DNA from: Prostheceraeus crozeri
Taxonomy: Eukaryota > Platyhelminthes > Polycladida > Euryleptidae
Length of the DNA: 64,000 nucleotides
Direction: 5' to 3'
NCBI GenBank assembly: GCA_907163375.1
Contig: CAJQUW010008639.1
Location: 39,986 to 103,985, forward strand
Shown piece after piece: positions 61,371 through 64,000 of this stretch; the stretch's first letter is position 1, and each line of letters begins with the position of its first letter. The notes below the pieces were generated by a model that had not been told where the DNA came from, ran no database searches, and was given only the letters and a program-made list of their open reading frames with translations. Made by a program: the position numbers and the translations under genes.

Positions 61371-63885
61371 TGGTGAAATGGCTGCCAGATTCGGATTCAG
61401 CGTAAAATTCTGCATCGGTATGGTGAGTTTCAAGGCAATTGGTGAGAAAAAATTTTTCTTCAAAATTTTAACAGAGTTAGAATTTGGGACGTTTTGGTGT
61501 GTAGCGCCCAAACGAAGCATCGGATGAGAAAACGGAGGCCAGATTCGGAATCTACGTGAAATTTTGGGTTAGGAAGGATGTTTCCAGCGAAATCGGAGAT
61601 AAAAAAATTTTCGCTGACGTCTCCCCCCCCCTCTGGACAGCTTGCTTCGATTTTAGCTTCCAGTGGACCGATTTTGTCGTGCGATAGCTCGTTTGAAAGC
61701 TAAGAGTGAGACAAATTCACTGAAAGAATCGGCTTGTTCCTATCTGTCTTCGTTCAAAAGTTAGAGCGGTTACAAGATTTTAGGTCGGAGCTCGCTTACC
61801 TGAAAAATCCTAAGTGTCAGAGTGACTTTGTATGGGTAAAATTTTGAAAATTTTCCAAAGTGTGGAATTTCGACCTGGGACCGTCACCAAAACATTTTTC
61901 ATCAAATTTAGAAATTTCACTGACGTCCCCCCCCCCCTCTGGACAGCTTGCTTCGATTTTAGCTTCCAGTGGACGGATTTTGTCGTGCGATAGCTCGTTT
62001 GAAAGCTAAGAGTGAGACAAATTCAGTGAAAGAAACGGCTTGTTCCTATCTGTCTTCGTTTAGATGTGAGACGCCATTTAAGATTTTGGGACATTGGCGA
62101 AAAACGACAGAGTTAGAATTTGGGACGTTTTGGGCTCTAGCTTCAAAACGAAGCATCGGATGGGAAAACGGATTTCAGATTTGGAATCAGCGTGAAATTC
62201 TTTATCTGTATGGTGAGTTTCAAGTCAATCGGAGAGAAAAAATTTTCAACATTTTTCGGAAAAACGACAGAGTTAGAATTTTTGCGATGGCTGCCTACTG
62301 TAGAGCCAAAACGAAGCATCGGATGGGAAAACGGAGGCCAGATTCGGATTCAGCGTCAAATTCTGCATCTGTATGGTGAATTTGAAAGCAATCGGAGAGA
62401 GAAAATTTTTCGCTGACGTCCCCCCCCCTCTGGACAGCTTGCTTCGATTTTGGCTTCCAGTGGATGGATTTTGTCGTGCGATAGCTCGTTTGAAAGCTAA
62501 GAGTGAGACCAATTCAATGAAAGAATCGGCTTGTTCCTATCTGTCTTCGTTTAGATGTGAGACACCATTTAAGATTTTGGGACATTGGTGAAAAACGACA
62601 GAGTTAGAATTTGGGACGTTTTGGGCTCTAGCTTCAAAACGAAGCATCGGATTGGAAAACGGATTTCAGATTTGGAATCAGCGTGAAATTCTTTATCTGT
62701 ATGGTGAGTTTCAAGTCAATCGGAGAGAAAAAATTTTCAACATTTTTCGAAAAAACGACAGAGTTAGAATTTTTGCGATGGCTGCCTACTGTAGAGCCAA
62801 AACGAAGCATCGGATGAGAAAACGGAGGCCAGATTCGGAATCTACGTGAAATTTTGGGTTAGGAAGGATGTTTCCAGCGAAATCGGAGATAAAAAATTTT
62901 TCGCTGACGTCCCCCCCCCCCCTCTGGACAGCTTGCTTCGATTTTGGCTTCCAGTGGACCGATTTTGTCGTGCGATAGCTCGTTTGAAAGCTAAGAGTGA
63001 GACAAATTCAGTGAAAGAATCGGCTTGTTCCTATCTGTCTTCGTTTAGATGTGAGATGCCATTTAAGATTTTCGGACATTGGTGAAAAACGACAGAGTTA
63101 GAATTTGGGACGTTTTGGGCTCTAGCTTCAAAACGAAGCATCGGATTGGAAAACGGATTTCAGATTTGGAATCAGCGTCAGATTCTTTATCTATATGGTG
63201 AGTTTCATGTCAATCGGAGAGTTTCAAGTCATCGGCGAGAAAAATTTTCAACATTTTTCGGAAAAACGACAGAGTTAGAATTTTTGCGATGGCTGCCTAC
63301 TGTAGAGCCAAAACGAAGCATCGGATGAGAAAACGGAGGCCAGATTCGGAATCTACGTGAAATTTTGGGTTAGGAAGGATGTTTCCAGCGAAATCGGAGA
63401 TAAAAAATTTTTCGCTGACGTCCCCCCCCCTCTGGACAGCTTGCTTCGATTTTGGCTTCCAGTGGACGGATTTTGTCGTGCGATAGCTCGTTTGAAAGCT
63501 AAGAGTAAGACAAGTTCAGTGAAAGAATCGGCTTGTTCCTATCTGTCTTCGTTTAGATGTGAGATGCCATTTAAGATTTTCGGACATTGGTGAAAAACGA
63601 CAGAGTTAGAATTTGGGACGTTTTGGGCTCTAGCTTCAAAACGAAGCATCGGATTGGAAAACGGATTTCAGATTTGGAATCAGCGTCAAATTCTTTATCT
63701 ATATGGTGAGTTTCAAGTCAATCGGAGAGAAAAAATTTTCAACATTTTTCGGAAAAACGACAGAGTTAGAATTTTTGCGATGGCTGCCTACTGTAGAGCC
63801 AAAACCAAGCATCGGATGGGAAAACGGAGGCCAGATTCGGATTCAGCGTCAAATTCTACATGGAAATGGTGTATTTCCAGCTCAA
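61370..63885 (+). repeat. About 500-bp tandem array of Polinton terminal-repeat units
   Basis: Units begin at the gctgacgtccccccc tract: 61620, 61925, 62418, 62910 and 63418, so the last three or four have a period near 500 bp. Each holds tctggacagcttgcttcga, ttttgtcgtgcgatagctcg, aaaacgaagcatcgg and a cgatggctgcctactgtag segment. They match the terminal repeats of the central element in forward orientation. Confidence 0.9.
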
Positions 63886-63959
63886 TCGGAGCACTAGAAC
63901 CGGAGATAGACGGGATTTTTAGTGTTTGGATGATGGGTATTACGTCATCAGCTGATCGC

Positions 63960-63980
63960 CACACACTATATAAGCTGGGA
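63960..63980 (+). promoter_or_regulatory. Rightward TATA box inside the terminal-repeat array
   Basis: cacactatataagctggga with TATATAAG at 63967-63974 faces right, away from the repeats and towards the presumed body of the next Polinton. Confidence 0.5.
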
Positions 63981-64000
63981 ACCAACGGAGACTTGTCATT

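Larger units (their letters stand above)
60955..64000 (+). mobile_element. Probable left end of another related Polinton, continuing past the window
   Basis: The order terminal-repeat units, then a rightward TATA box, equals the left end of the central element. The last 110 bp (63885-63990) match the reverse complement of 12890-12990 in the decayed left-hand copy. No gene of it is inside the window, so completeness and age cannot be judged. The exact start is not seen. Confidence 0.6.

Noticed and set aside
61969-63897. Repeated short frames in the 500-bp array
   Set aside because: Satellite-derived, with lengths set by unit borders, no domain and no start context.

Overview
The window looks like repeat-rich nuclear DNA of a eukaryote, most likely an invertebrate animal, although no host gene is complete enough to name the species. 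Nearly everything recognisable is mobile DNA: two large Polinton/Maverick-type virus-like elements, ends of two more, and cut-and-paste, rolling-circle and retro-elements in and around them. There are no ribosomal or transfer RNA genes, CRISPR arrays or bacterial-style operons that I can support.

Region 1 (1-10873) is a very AT-rich Polinton-like fossil, cut by the left window edge, with its genes mostly on the minus strand: membrane protein, unknown particle-type protein, capsid-type relic, packaging ATPase, small basic proteins and family B DNA polymerase. The polymerase carries a 350-residue intein with a LAGLIDADG-type homing endonuclease at the catalytic YTDTDS site. Short GC-rich palindromes are scattered through this element, at least one of them inside the polymerase reading frame.

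Region 2 (10874-16189) is flanking DNA with a decayed end of a Polinton related to the central one (about 11690-13920) and a degraded Penelope-like retroelement (about 14196-15960, minus strand).

Region 3 (16190-60246) is one Polinton of about 44 kb. Its ends read AGTAGT...ACTACT, it has long terminal inverted repeats, and it is flanked by a perfect 6-bp duplication, acaaac. The left part has a unique set of genes (RING-like proteins, DEDDh-type exonuclease, ATPase, integrase with chromodomain). The rest, from the core protein and major capsid protein through protease, TBP-like and PC4-like proteins, two particle-type proteins and DNA polymerase, is present twice in tandem (22829-37491 and 37506-56337, roughly 98-99% alike). 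After that duplication single copies were hit by a 1.9-kb non-autonomous DNA transposon (26235-28160), a P element with an unbroken 875-codon transposase (41692-44720) and a Sola-like transposon (50162-53170). A 453-bp Helitron sits near the right end (57958-58410). Several Polinton genes are broken, so this is a recent but probably dead element.

Region 4 (60253-64000) holds flanking DNA, a C-rich low-complexity block and a roughly 500-bp tandem array of Polinton terminal-repeat units. The array ends in a rightward TATA box, so another related Polinton probably begins here and leaves the window.

Together the genes describe a virus-like programme: protein-primed replication (PolB), integration (integrase), packaging (ATPase), capsid building and maturation (capsid protein, core protein, adenain-like protease), plus unusual transcription factors (TBP-like, PC4-like) that may serve the element's own TATA promoters.
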